This document shows positions 19,382-27,967 of a DNA stretch of 39,512 nt, in pieces. The notes beneath the pieces are model-generated. The model saw only the letters and a program-made list of their open reading frames with translations. It was not told where the DNA came from and made no database searches. How positions within the stretch are numbered: position 1 is the first letter of the stretch; the number at the start of each line of letters is the position of its first letter. A program made the position numbers and the translations under genes. Origin of the DNA: an uncultured Actinomycetes bacterium (GTDB taxonomy: Bacteria; Actinomycetota; Actinomycetes; Nanopelagicales; Nanopelagicaceae); assembly GCA_903832395.1 (NCBI GenBank), contig CAILBF010000061.1, forward strand, positions 1 to 39,512, given 5' to 3'.

Positions 19382-20316
19382 CGACTGTCGATTTCTCAAC
19401 GACCCTTGGAAATGTTTGGTTCCCATCTCCGGTATTTACGGCAAGTGGTTGCGCCAGTTCGGGGCGTGAATTAGCTCAATTTTTCCCCCTCAATTCAATT
19501 GGTGGAGTAGTCACGAAATCAATTATGAGCAAAGCGCGTTTGGGTCGTCCAACCCCGCGAATGGCCGAGACGCCAAGTGGCATGCTCAATTCAATTGGCT
19601 TACAAGGGCCGGGAATCGATGCCTTTATTGCAAAAGATATTCCCTATTTAATCGAGCAAAAAGCGCGCATCATCGTCTCCATTGCAGGCGAAACCGTTGA
19701 AGAGTATGCAACGCTGGCACGAAAACTTCGCCCGGTTGCAGGTATTAGTGCAATTGAAGTCAATATTTCCTGTCCGAATGTTGAAAACCGAGGCTTAGTA
19801 TTTGCATGCGATATCGATGCTTCACGCCGTGTTGTCGATGGTGTACGACGCACTATTGGCGGAGAACTTCCAATTATTGTCAAACTATCTCCCGATGTAA
19901 CTGATTTAGTCTCAATCGCAAAAGCAGTTGTTGATGCTGGCGCAGATGGATTGGCGCTCATTAACACGGTTCTTGGAATGGTCATTAATTTAGACACCAT
20001 GCGTCCGCACTTAGGTGGAAGGACTGGCGGACTATCAGGACCAGCTATTAGACCGATTGCTGTTCGTGCAATTTATCAAGTTCATGCGGCACTACCGAAC
20101 GTTCCAATTTTAGGAATGGGCGGGGTATCAAGCGGAAGAGATGCCCTTGAAATGATTGCAGCCGGCGCACGTGGGGTCTCGGTAGGAACAGCTAGTTTTG
20201 GAAATCCGAATGCACTTATTAAAATCCAGGATGAGTTACGGGCGTTGCTCATTGAAAAGGGCTTCAGTTCGCTTCGCGATGCCGTTGGTTTTGCCCACCG
20301 CGTAGAGGAGAATTAA
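19378..20316 (+). CDS. pyrD: Dihydroorotate dehydrogenase, class 1B catalytic subunit
   Basis: FMN enzyme oxidising dihydroorotate to orotate in the cytosol. 312 residues from ATG 19378, which overlaps the pyrK stop. The active-site base is Cys, in VNISCPNVENRG, which with adjacent pyrK marks the NAD-linked class 1B. Membrane class 2 enzymes use Ser. Other motifs are FTASGCASSG, NSIGLQGPGIDAF, IVKLSPDVTD, LINTVLGMVINLD, GGLSGPAIRPIAVR and GMGGVSSGRDALEMIAAGARGVSVGTA. Confidence 0.96.
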   Translation: MTTVDFSTTLGNVWFPSPVFTASGCASSGRELAQFFPLNSIGGVVTKSIMSKARLGRPTPRMAETPSGMLNSIGLQGPGIDAFIAKDIPYLIEQKARIIVSIAGETVEEYATLARKLRPVAGISAIEVNISCPNVENRGLVFACDIDASRRVVDGVRRTIGGELPIIVKLSPDVTDLVSIAKAVVDAGADGLALINTVLGMVINLDTMRPHLGGRTGGLSGPAIRPIAVRAIYQVHAALPNVPILGMGGVSSGRDALEMIAAGARGVSVGTASFGNPNALIKIQDELRALLIEKGFSSLRDAVGFAHRVEEN

Positions 20317-21020
20317 TGAACACAAAGGCGCCGATAGTTCTAGCCGTTGATACGTCGGATTTAAATACTGCAATAAATTGGGTGAAGGCTACCGAAGGTG
20401 TGGTCGAAGTCTACAAACTCGGGCTGGAATTCTTTCTTACTTTTGGAGGCGATGGCGTCCGAGCAATCACCGATCAAACCGATAGTGCTATTTTTTTGGA
20501 TTTAAAGCTCCATGACATTCCGCATACGGTTAGCGGTGCTGCCCGGGCAATTTCATCGCTGCGTCCAAAATATTTAACGGTTCATGCTTCCGGCGGAAGT
20601 GCGATGATTGCAGCGGCAGTTGAAGCCGTACCTTCGACCCACGTGACCGGTGTGACGATTCTGACCTCACTGTCTGAAAGCGATGTGGCAGCAATAGGTT
20701 TTAGCGCAAATGCATTGGAGAGCGCAGTGGGACTTGCGAAATTGGCTGTCTCCAGCGGTGCTCGCGCCATCGTCTGTTCACCGCTTGAGATTCTTGCAAT
20801 TCGCTCGGCTCTCGGTGATGCCACAACGATTATTACTCCTGGAGTTCGACCGGCAGATTCGGCCACTAGCGATGATCAAACGCGAACCATGACTCCACGT
20901 GAGGCGATAGATAGAGGTGCAAACCTTGTTGTTATTGGTCGTCCAATCACCTCGGCTTGGAGCGACGGCGCCAGTGCAATGCGAGAACGCGCTTTGGCGA
21001 TTGGCGCCCAGATTCTTTAA
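20316..21020 (+). CDS. pyrF: Orotidine 5'-phosphate decarboxylase (short type)
   Basis: Final step to UMP. 234 residues with the (beta/alpha)8 catalytic motif IFLDLKLHDIPHTVSGAA containing the DxKxxD triad. The phosphate-binding end reads IITPGVRPADS and LVVIGRPITSAWSDGASAM. It is the short type found in Firmicutes and proteobacteria, not the longer (~280 residue) type common in mycobacteria and Streptomyces. The TAATG overlap with pyrD couples them. The pyr operon ends here without pyrE; 28 nt with a new -10 separate it from the next gene. Confidence 0.96.
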   Translation: MNTKAPIVLAVDTSDLNTAINWVKATEGVVEVYKLGLEFFLTFGGDGVRAITDQTDSAIFLDLKLHDIPHTVSGAARAISSLRPKYLTVHASGGSAMIAAAVEAVPSTHVTGVTILTSLSESDVAAIGFSANALESAVGLAKLAVSSGARAIVCSPLEILAIRSALGDATTIITPGVRPADSATSDDQTRTMTPREAIDRGANLVVIGRPITSAWSDGASAMRERALAIGAQIL

Positions 21021-21036
21021 ACAAGGCTTTGTAGTC

Positions 21037-21042
21037 TAGATT
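21037..21042 (+). promoter_or_regulatory. Leaderless -10 element (TAGATT) of the mIHF-gmk gene
   Basis: TAGATT lies exactly 6 nt before ATG 21049 with no SD. A second TANNNT (TAGTCT, 21032-21037) overlaps it. Confidence 0.5.
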
Positions 21043-21048
21043 TCTTCC

Positions 21049-21921
21049 ATGGGCGCACCTCCGATTCTTACACCAGAACAACGTGCAGCCGCCCTGGCTA
21101 AAGCCGCCCAATCACGCAAACGCAGAGCTGAAGTTAAAATCAAAATTAAGCGTGGTGAGTTTTCAATTGATACAGTTTTAGAGATTGCCGCTAATGAAGA
21201 GGCAGTTGCAAAGATGCGCGTCCGTGAACTTCTCGAGGCACTTACCGGCGTTGGAAAAGTTCGGGCAAGTTCTTTGATGGAACGGCTAAAGATTTCGCCA
21301 ACACGTAGAATTGGTGGTTTAGGGCGACATCAGATTAAGGAACTGCGAAACGAGTTTATGAAATCATCACATGCGATCACTCCAGGCAAGCTTCTGGTTC
21401 TTTCAGGCCCCGGGGGAGTCGGCAAAAGTACGGTGGCTAGTCGATTGCGCGCCTCGGGAGATTTTTGGGTGAGCGTTTCTGCAACTACGAGATCGCCTCG
21501 AACGAATGAGCACGATGGTGTCGACTATTTCTTTATTACTGACGAAGAGTTCTCTCGAATGGTTCGCAGCGATGAGTTTCTAGAATGGGCAGAGTTTGCT
21601 GGTAATCGATATGGAACCCCGAGCGGACCGGTTGAAGAGGCTTTACTTGCTGGACGCAATGTTTTATTGGAGATTGAGATAGATGGCGCAAAGCAAGTAA
21701 AAGCGCATCTGCCGCAATCGGTTTTAGTATTTTTAGAGCCTCCAACCTGGGAAGAGTTAGTCTCACGGCTTGAGGGTCGCGGTACAGATAGTCCCGATAG
21801 ACGAGCCGAACGCTTGCAATTAGCCCAGGATGAGCTAGCCGCAGCCTCTTTTTTTGACGTGGTCATCGTCAATGATCAGGTCGAGCGGGTCGTTGAACAA
21901 CTGATAGGATTGACCTCTTGA
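21049..21921 (+). CDS. gmk: Fusion protein: actinobacterial integration host factor (mIHF) + guanylate kinase
   Basis: One uninterrupted 290-residue frame holds two proteins that are normally separate neighbours. Residues 1-103 are a complete mIHF nucleoid protein: PPILTPEQRAAALAKAAQSRKRRAEVK, then the helix-two-turn-helix region LLEALTGVGKVRASSLMERLKI and RRIGGLGRHQIKELRNEF. Residues 104-290 are a complete guanylate kinase (GMP + ATP to GDP + ADP). It has the P-loop LSGPGGVGKSTVA (canonical GPSG is GPGG), SVSATTRSPRTNEHDGVDYFF, FLEWAEFAGNRYGTP, NVLLEIEIDGA and GRGTDSPDRRAERL. No stop lies between them. An internal ATG (21358) could give free kinase but has only a weak SD. rpoZ follows. Confidence 0.95.
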   Translation: MGAPPILTPEQRAAALAKAAQSRKRRAEVKIKIKRGEFSIDTVLEIAANEEAVAKMRVRELLEALTGVGKVRASSLMERLKISPTRRIGGLGRHQIKELRNEFMKSSHAITPGKLLVLSGPGGVGKSTVASRLRASGDFWVSVSATTRSPRTNEHDGVDYFFITDEEFSRMVRSDEFLEWAEFAGNRYGTPSGPVEEALLAGRNVLLEIEIDGAKQVKAHLPQSVLVFLEPPTWEELVSRLEGRGTDSPDRRAERLQLAQDELAAASFFDVVIVNDQVERVVEQLIGLTS

Positions 21922-21951
21922 CCAGGGCAAACACATATATATGAGCGGGGA

Positions 21952-22206
21952 ATGACTATGGATGGCATTACAAATCCACCAATTGATGAGCTTCTTGAAA
22001 AGAGTGGCTCTAAGTACAGCCTCGTTCTCTATGCCGCTAAGCGCGCACGCCAAATCAATGCCTATTACTCACAACTTGGAGAGGGCCTTCTGGAATACGT
22101 AGGACCACTAGTTGAGACACACGTTCATGAGAAGCCACTATCTATCGCACTACGCGAAATCAATGAAGGCTTGCTCACGATTGAAAATCTAGAACCAACC
22201 GCTTAA
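21952..22206 (+). CDS. rpoZ: RNA polymerase omega subunit
   Basis: 84-residue omega subunit that helps assemble beta-prime in RNA polymerase. It has the actinobacterial sequence [51 protein letters not shown]. The ATG at 21958 (two codons in) has the better SD spacing (GGGGAA, 5 nt), so translation may begin there. The gmk-rpoZ-coaBC-metK-priA order is the standard actinobacterial one. Confidence 0.96.
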   Translation: MTMDGITNPPIDELLEKSGSKYSLVLYAAKRARQINAYYSQLGEGLLEYVGPLVETHVHEKPLSIALREINEGLLTIENLEPTA

Positions 22207-22223
22207 ATAGTTTTTAATCGCCT

Positions 22224-23408
22224 ATGTCTTCCACAACTCGTGAGGTTATTCTCGGAGTGGGAGCAGGGATTGCCGCTTATAAATCATGTGATCTTTTGCG
22301 ACGCCTGCAAGAGCGCGGATATGGCGTAACGGTTGTTCCAACACCAACATCGCTTAACTTTGTAGGTGCAGCAACTTGGCAGGCGCTCTCGGGTCGGCCA
22401 GTGACGACCCAAGTCTGGGAAAATACTCATGAAGTTTCACATATTTCTTTGGCCGAGCGTGCCGATTTCTTTTTAATTGCCCCAGCAACTGCAGATTTGA
22501 TTGCACGAATTGCCGCTGGTCGCGCCGATGATCTTCTGACTAACTTAGTTCTGGCCTCCGATGTTCCCATGTTAATCGTGCCCGCAATGCACCCGAGTAT
22601 GTGGAATGACCCAGCTACGGTTGCGAATGTGGCAACGCTGCGAAAGCGCGGCTATACCGTGATGGAGCCTGAAGTAGGACGTTTAACTGGTACCGATAGT
22701 GGTCAAGGTCGTTTCCCAGAGACTTCCACAATTATTGCTGCGTTGGATGAGATCTCAGGTAATAAACGTGACTTGGTTGGAAAACGAATTCTTATTACGG
22801 GCGGCGGAACGCGTGAGGCGATAGATCCAGTGCGTTTTATCGGTAATCGCTCATCGGGAAAACAGGCTTTGGCCATCGCGCGCAACGCACTCCTGCGCGG
22901 AGCCACGGTAGATCTCATCGCGGCAAATATGGATAGTTCATCGCTGAATGGGGCTCACGTAACTAGCGTTGAGAGCGCCGCCGAAATGCGAGCAGCATTG
23001 GCCATTAGCTTTCCGCTCTGTGACGTACTCATTATGTGCGCAGCAGTTGCAGATGCCAAGCCTGTGCGTAGCGCTATCGAGAAGATCAAGAAATCTCTTT
23101 TCACCTCGATTGAATTAGAGCCAAATCCCGACCTCTTAGCTGAGTTGGGTAAGAGCAAGACCCATCAGATCATGATTGGTTTTGCCGCAGAAACGAGCGA
23201 GCTTCGTGAATCGGCCCGGGCTAAATTGCTGGCTAAAGGCTTAGATGTTATCTATGTCAACGACGTCAGCGGTGGCGCAATATTCGGAAAAGACACCACG
23301 CAGGGTATGATTCTCACACGCACTGGTGCGGATATAGCGCTCAAGGAAGTCTCCAAAGACGCTCTCGCAAATCTACTCCTTGATCACGCCAACCGGCAGT
23401 TAGGTTAA
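22224..23408 (+). CDS. coaBC: Bifunctional phosphopantothenoylcysteine decarboxylase / phosphopantothenate-cysteine ligase
   Basis: Two steps of coenzyme A synthesis in one 394-residue flavoprotein. The CoaC half (about 1-185) has [18 protein letters not shown], the active-site His in [22 protein letters not shown], and PAMHPSMW in place of the usual PxMNxxMW. The CoaB half (about 188-394) has [26 protein letters not shown] and [10 protein letters not shown] with the lysine-rich KIKK. Both halves look functional. The gap to rpoZ is 17 nt, and metK follows after 4 nt. Confidence 0.97.
   Translation: MSSTTREVILGVGAGIAAYKSCDLLRRLQERGYGVTVVPTPTSLNFVGAATWQALSGRPVTTQVWENTHEVSHISLAERADFFLIAPATADLIARIAAGRADDLLTNLVLASDVPMLIVPAMHPSMWNDPATVANVATLRKRGYTVMEPEVGRLTGTDSGQGRFPETSTIIAALDEISGNKRDLVGKRILITGGGTREAIDPVRFIGNRSSGKQALAIARNALLRGATVDLIAANMDSSSLNGAHVTSVESAAEMRAALAISFPLCDVLIMCAAVADAKPVRSAIEKIKKSLFTSIELEPNPDLLAELGKSKTHQIMIGFAAETSELRESARAKLLAKGLDVIYVNDVSGGAIFGKDTTQGMILTRTGADIALKEVSKDALANLLLDHANRQLG
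23401..23406 (+). promoter_or_regulatory. Leaderless -10 element (TAGGTT) of metK
   Basis: TAGGTT in the last codons of coaBC lies exactly 6 nt before the metK ATG; no SD is present. TTGATC (23380-23385) is a weak -35 candidate with 15 nt spacing. This would allow metK to be expressed separately. Confidence 0.45.
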
Positions 23409-23412
23409 AAAT

Positions 23413-24603
23413 ATGTCAAAACGTCTCTTTACCTCTGAATCCGTAACCGAAGGCCATCCAGACAAGATTGCAGATGCAATCTCAGATGCCGTCCTCGATT
23501 CACTTCTAAACCAAGATATTAAAAGCCGTGTTGCAGTGGAAACTTTAATCACTACCGGTCAAGTACATGTTGCCGGTGAAGTAACAACCGATGGTTACGC
23601 CGACGTCAATACAATCGTCCGCGACACCGTCCTAAACATTGGCTATGACTCATCCGATAAAGGCTTTGATGGAAATAGCTGCGGAGTTTCAATCTCAATT
23701 GGACAGCAATCCCAAGATATTTCACAAGGTGTCAATAACGCATATGAGCACCGTGTTGCAGCGGGCGCCGACCCTTTGGATTTACAGGGCGCCGGAGATC
23801 AAGGCCTCATGTTTGGTTATGCCTGTGATGATACAAAGGAGTTAATGCCGCTACCAATTTGGTTAGCCCATGCATTGGCACAACAACTTTCGAAAGTCCG
23901 CAAGTCCGGCGAACTGCCATACCTGCGTCCCGATGGAAAAACCCAAGTAACGATTGAATACGATGGCGATCGCGCCGTTGCACTCAATACCGTTGTAATC
24001 TCTAGTCAGCACGCAGAAGATGTAGATGTTGCCAAGACACTTACTCCAGAGGTAATTGAATACGTCATTGAGCCGATTTTATCGACTATCGATCTTCCAC
24101 GTAAGGATCTAAAGACACTTATCAATCCAACTGGCCGCTTTGTAATCGGCGGACCAATGGGAGATGCTGGATTAACTGGCCGCAAAATTATTGTTGACAC
24201 ATATGGCGGCATGGCTCGACATGGTGGAGGAGCCTTTAGCGGTAAAGATCCATCGAAGGTTGATCGTTCAGCTGCCTATGCAATGCGTTGGGTAGCTAAA
24301 AATGTTGTAGCGGCAGGTCTTGCACGTCGCTGCGAGGTTCAAGTTGCTTATGCAATTGGCAAAGCACAACCAGTTGGTCTCTTCGTTGAAACTTTCGGAA
24401 CTGAGACCGTTCCAGTTTCGAAGATTCAAGATGCAGTGTTAGCTGTCTTTGATCTGCGCCCTGCAGCGATCATTAGAGATTTGAATCTATTGCGACCTAT
24501 TTATTCACTAACAAGTGCCTACGGTCACTTTGGTCGTGAACTACCTGAGTTTGCATGGGAGCGTACTGATCGCGTGAGCGATCTTCAAAGCGCAATAAAG
24601 TAG
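23413..24603 (+). CDS. metK: S-adenosylmethionine synthetase
   Basis: Makes SAM from methionine and ATP. 396 residues, full length. Motifs are [53 protein letters not shown] and [23 protein letters not shown]. No SAM riboswitch is possible in the 4-nt gap from coaBC; a leaderless -10 candidate sits just upstream. priA begins 3 nt after the stop. Confidence 0.99.
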   Translation: MSKRLFTSESVTEGHPDKIADAISDAVLDSLLNQDIKSRVAVETLITTGQVHVAGEVTTDGYADVNTIVRDTVLNIGYDSSDKGFDGNSCGVSISIGQQSQDISQGVNNAYEHRVAAGADPLDLQGAGDQGLMFGYACDDTKELMPLPIWLAHALAQQLSKVRKSGELPYLRPDGKTQVTIEYDGDRAVALNTVVISSQHAEDVDVAKTLTPEVIEYVIEPILSTIDLPRKDLKTLINPTGRFVIGGPMGDAGLTGRKIIVDTYGGMARHGGGAFSGKDPSKVDRSAAYAMRWVAKNVVAAGLARRCEVQVAYAIGKAQPVGLFVETFGTETVPVSKIQDAVLAVFDLRPAAIIRDLNLLRPIYSLTSAYGHFGRELPEFAWERTDRVSDLQSAIK

Positions 24604-24606
24604 TCA

Positions 24607-26490
24607 GTGGCGACGCCAAGGCGACTTAACTTAAAGGCCGAAATAATTCCTCGGCCAAAAGTTAGCGCCTTGGTCAAACCCATTGTTCGTGTCTGGGTTG
24701 ATTCCGGTGTATTTCATTTAGATTCCGCCTTTGATTATGCAGTTCCTGAAGAGTTTTCTCACCTTGTAGCAGTAGGCGTGCGAGTGCAAGTGCCATTTAA
24801 TGGCCGTGAAGTCGAAGCCATCGTGTTGGAGCGACTAGATGAAACAAAAGTAACCGGTGCAATCAAGACGATCACTAAAATTCTCTCGCCACATCCAGTT
24901 GCAACATCTACATCCTTAGAGTTAATTACCCTCGCGTCGCAGCATTGGGGAGCCCATCCCTTCGATATTCTGCGATCGGCCATACCTCCACGGGTGGCGG
25001 CAGTAGATAAAACCTTTGTTAACGTTTCTCAAGATGAGTTTAAGGCGCCTGCATCACAAGGAATCTACGCCTTCATCGCCTTTGAACCTTTTGAAAGCCC
25101 GCCCGAACAAGTTGTTAGGCACATTCAAAAGGCGCTTGCACATGGCTCAGTTTTACTCATAGCCCCGGATGAGGGCGATATTGATGCCATTGTAAAGAGT
25201 GCAGCGCGAGTTGGAATTCCATTTCTACGCTTGGATAGTTCGCTACCTCGTGCAATTCGCTATCAAAATTATCTTAAAGCGATGGCGGCGCAGAAAGTTT
25301 TGGTAATCGGCGCACGCGGTGCGGTCTTTACTCCTATTGCCGATTTAAAGACCATCATCGTCTATAAGGAATCATCGCATGATCATTACGAGATTCGCAC
25401 TCCCGCGTGGAACGTTAAAGATGTGGTCAAACTGCGCAAAGGTTTAGAGAATCTAGATGTTTACTTTACGGGCTATACGCCCTCCCTTGACCTATCCCTT
25501 CAAATAGAGAACAAGCAACTGGAATATGTAGCCCAAAATCATCGATTATCGGTGAAAGCTTTCTCATCGGAGGATGGAACGTTACTGCCGGGCAAGATAT
25601 TTACACCTATACGTAAGGCGTTGGCACGTGGACCAGTTCTCTTCCTTGTGCCACGTAAAGGTTATGGAAATGCGCTGCTGTGTGCCCACTGTAAAAATTT
25701 GGCCATGTGCGCGTGTGGATCCAGACTTGTCGTAGTATCAAAAGGCGCCGCGCCTAGTTGTACGACCTGCTTATCAACGTATCCGGATTGGAAATGCTCG
25801 TGGTGTCAACGTGATAAACAATATGTAGCGGCTCGGGGAATTGAACGTGCGAGTGAAGAGATTTCACGTGCCTTCACCGGCCTTCCTATAATCCTTTCAT
25901 TCGGTGATGTTATAAAGGGCTCAGTCGAATCGAAACCATCTATCGTTTTATCTACGCCAGGAGCTGTTCCAAGAGTGAATGGTGGATACGGGGCTGTAGT
26001 AATTCTTGAAGGGTTGAAGTTTTTCGCACATCCAGATTTACGAGCTCAGGAACGCGCGCGCGAATTATTCTTTGAAACTGCAGCAATGATAAACGCTAAG
26101 GGGGAGGTCTTGCTTAGTATCGATGAAGCACATCCAATAGTCGCCTCGCTGATTAGATGGAGCCCGGGTGCAATGATTCGCCGAGAGTTAGCAGAGCGGG
26201 GGGAGATTCCACTTCCTCCATATGTACGAAGTGCCGTTATTACTTCTCCAACTCCCGAGGCAACAACGCTTTTCTCAGGTCTAGAAAAGGCGATCGAGAG
26301 CCAACGATTGCCGTCAACGGTTAGAGTCTTCGGTCCCCACGATGCTGGCAAGGGATTGTCAAAAATCGTTTTATATTCGCAAGGAATGGATTCGAAGGCG
26401 CTAGTAGATTTCTTACACGAGCTACAACGCCGCCGAAGCATCGCTAAAAAGGAGCTTCTCGGAATCAAAGTTGATCCATATTCGTTATAG
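24607..26490 (+). CDS. priA: PriA-like primosomal protein N' lacking helicase motifs
   Basis: 627-residue actinobacterial form of PriA, expected to help restart replication forks. The N-terminal 3'-DNA-end-binding domain is clear (VRVWVDSGVFHLDSAFDYAVPEEF). The zinc-binding cysteines are present (LLCAHCKNLAMCACGSR, CTTCLSTYPDWKCSWCQRD). The Walker A region normally reading GVTGSGKT is replaced by HGSVLLIAPDEGDIDAIV, and no DEAH/DEEH box is seen, so ATP-driven helicase activity is unlikely. This loss is typical of actinobacterial PriA. GTG start 24607 lies 3 nt after metK. Confidence 0.93.
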   Translation: MATPRRLNLKAEIIPRPKVSALVKPIVRVWVDSGVFHLDSAFDYAVPEEFSHLVAVGVRVQVPFNGREVEAIVLERLDETKVTGAIKTITKILSPHPVATSTSLELITLASQHWGAHPFDILRSAIPPRVAAVDKTFVNVSQDEFKAPASQGIYAFIAFEPFESPPEQVVRHIQKALAHGSVLLIAPDEGDIDAIVKSAARVGIPFLRLDSSLPRAIRYQNYLKAMAAQKVLVIGARGAVFTPIADLKTIIVYKESSHDHYEIRTPAWNVKDVVKLRKGLENLDVYFTGYTPSLDLSLQIENKQLEYVAQNHRLSVKAFSSEDGTLLPGKIFTPIRKALARGPVLFLVPRKGYGNALLCAHCKNLAMCACGSRLVVVSKGAAPSCTTCLSTYPDWKCSWCQRDKQYVAARGIERASEEISRAFTGLPIILSFGDVIKGSVESKPSIVLSTPGAVPRVNGGYGAVVILEGLKFFAHPDLRAQERARELFFETAAMINAKGEVLLSIDEAHPIVASLIRWSPGAMIRRELAERGEIPLPPYVRSAVITSPTPEATTLFSGLEKAIESQRLPSTVRVFGPHDAGKGLSKIVLYSQGMDSKALVDFLHELQRRRSIAKKELLGIKVDPYSL

Positions 26491-26498
26491 CTCTTTGG

Positions 26499-26504
26499 TA
26501 GGCT
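26499..26504 (+). promoter_or_regulatory. Leaderless -10 element (TAGGCT) of def
   Basis: TAGGCT lies exactly 6 nt before the def ATG (26511) and there is no SD. Confidence 0.5.
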
Positions 26505-26510
26505 TGCTAA

Positions 26511-27062
26511 ATGGGCATTCAAGAGATTCGTTATTTTGGAGACCCTGTCCTGATAACTCCAGCAAGCCCGGTTATTGATTTCGATAAAGAGTTAAGAACG
26601 TTGGTAGCAGATCTCACCGAAACAATGTTAGAAGCACCTGGCGCAGGTCTGGCAGCACCTCAAATTGGAGTTTCCCTTCGCGTTTTTGTTTGGCATGTTG
26701 ATGACGTTCTTGGCCATCTGATTAATCCAACGCTTGTCCTAGGTAGCGAAATCGAAGAAGATGATGAAGGTTGCTTATCTTTTCCCGAACTAACCTATCC
26801 AACGCCCCGTGCAATTCGCGCCGTAGCTAATGGGTTTAATATGTTTGGTGAACCGATATCCGTTGATGGATCTGATTTGTTGGCCCGAGCCCTCCAACAT
26901 GAGACCGATCATTTAGATGGAATTCTCTTTATCGATCGCTTGAGTAAAGCAGAGAGAAAACTTGCGATGAAGGAGATTCGCGAGAGCGATTGGTTTAACG
27001 AGGCGGGGGCAAATATTCTGATTAAAGAGTCGCCGCACACCATCTTCGGACGGAACACGTAA
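26511..27062 (+). CDS. def: Peptide deformylase
   Basis: Metal hydrolase that removes the formyl group from new proteins. 183 residues. All three family motifs are present: GAGLAAPQIG, EGCLSF (metal Cys) and the histidine pair in QHETDHLDGILF (HExxH variant HETDH). The gap to priA is 20 nt with a new -10 element. The stop overlaps fmt (TAATG), so deformylase and formyltransferase are co-translated, a common pairing. Confidence 0.98.
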   Translation: MGIQEIRYFGDPVLITPASPVIDFDKELRTLVADLTETMLEAPGAGLAAPQIGVSLRVFVWHVDDVLGHLINPTLVLGSEIEEDDEGCLSFPELTYPTPRAIRAVANGFNMFGEPISVDGSDLLARALQHETDHLDGILFIDRLSKAERKLAMKEIRESDWFNEAGANILIKESPHTIFGRNT

Positions 27063-27967
27063 TGCGCATCGGAGTAGCGGCTACTCCGGAAGTTGCTATA
27101 CCTACAATGGAGTGGCTACTTAATTCTGGACATGAGTTGAGCTTAGTAATTTCACAGCCCGATAGAGCCGCAGGTCGGGGACTTGAGTTAAAGGCCTCAC
27201 CGGTAAGTCTGTGGGCGATTGGAAAAGGGATACCTCTGCTGCGGCCAGAAACTCCCGCTGAGTTAGTCGGAGCAGTTAATAATCTGGATTTAGTTCTAAC
27301 AATTGGTTATGGCGTACTTTTGCCGCAAGAGATTCTCGACCTCCCTCGCTACGGATTTATGAATCTGCATTTCTCACTTTTGCCAGCGTATAGGGGAGCC
27401 GCCCCAGTTCAACGCGCAATTGAGCATGGTGAGATTGTTACTGGTGTCACTGTTTTTAAACTAGATGCGGGAATGGACACGGGCCCGATTTATAGCAGCG
27501 CCACTTTAGAGATTGCTCCGCAATGGCGCACATCTGAGTTGATGACTGCCTTGTCCACCATGGGTCCTCAAGTAGTTGGCGAAGCTCTTACTTCAATTGA
27601 AGAATCGAAAGCACCAACTCCGCAATCAGGTACCAGCTCGCTCGCGCCTAAGTTAAGTAGGAACGAAGCCAAAATATCGTGGAACGAAGACGCCCGCACG
27701 ATAGTTAATCGCATTCGTGCTTTCTTCCCCGCACCCGTTGCATGGTGTTTATTTCGAGGAGATAGTTTTAAAATCACCTCTGCGCAAGCCTCGGATGCAA
27801 AACTAAAGCCAGGGGAGATTGCCGTTATTGATGGCGATGTCGTAGTTGGTTGCAGCGACGCAACCGCTATCTGCCTATTGAAAGTTATACCTGCCGGTAA
27901 GAAAGAGATGGATGCTAAGGATTGGGCTCGTGGTGCACGGTTGAGTAACGGAGAACTCCTTGGTTGA
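27062..27967 (+). CDS. fmt: Methionyl-tRNA formyltransferase
   Basis: Formylates initiator Met-tRNA using 10-formyl-THF. 301 residues. N-terminal catalytic domain motifs: RIGVAATPEVAIPTMEWLL, ISQPDRAAGRG, FMNLHFSLLPAYRGAAPVQRAI (SLLPxYRGxxP) and GVTVFKLDAGMDTGPI. A C-terminal OB domain binds tRNA (KPGEIAVIDGDVVVGC). The stop overlaps the TTG start of rsmB by 8 nt. Confidence 0.98.
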   Translation: MRIGVAATPEVAIPTMEWLLNSGHELSLVISQPDRAAGRGLELKASPVSLWAIGKGIPLLRPETPAELVGAVNNLDLVLTIGYGVLLPQEILDLPRYGFMNLHFSLLPAYRGAAPVQRAIEHGEIVTGVTVFKLDAGMDTGPIYSSATLEIAPQWRTSELMTALSTMGPQVVGEALTSIEESKAPTPQSGTSSLAPKLSRNEAKISWNEDARTIVNRIRAFFPAPVAWCLFRGDSFKITSAQASDAKLKPGEIAVIDGDVVVGCSDATAICLLKVIPAGKKEMDAKDWARGARLSNGELLG

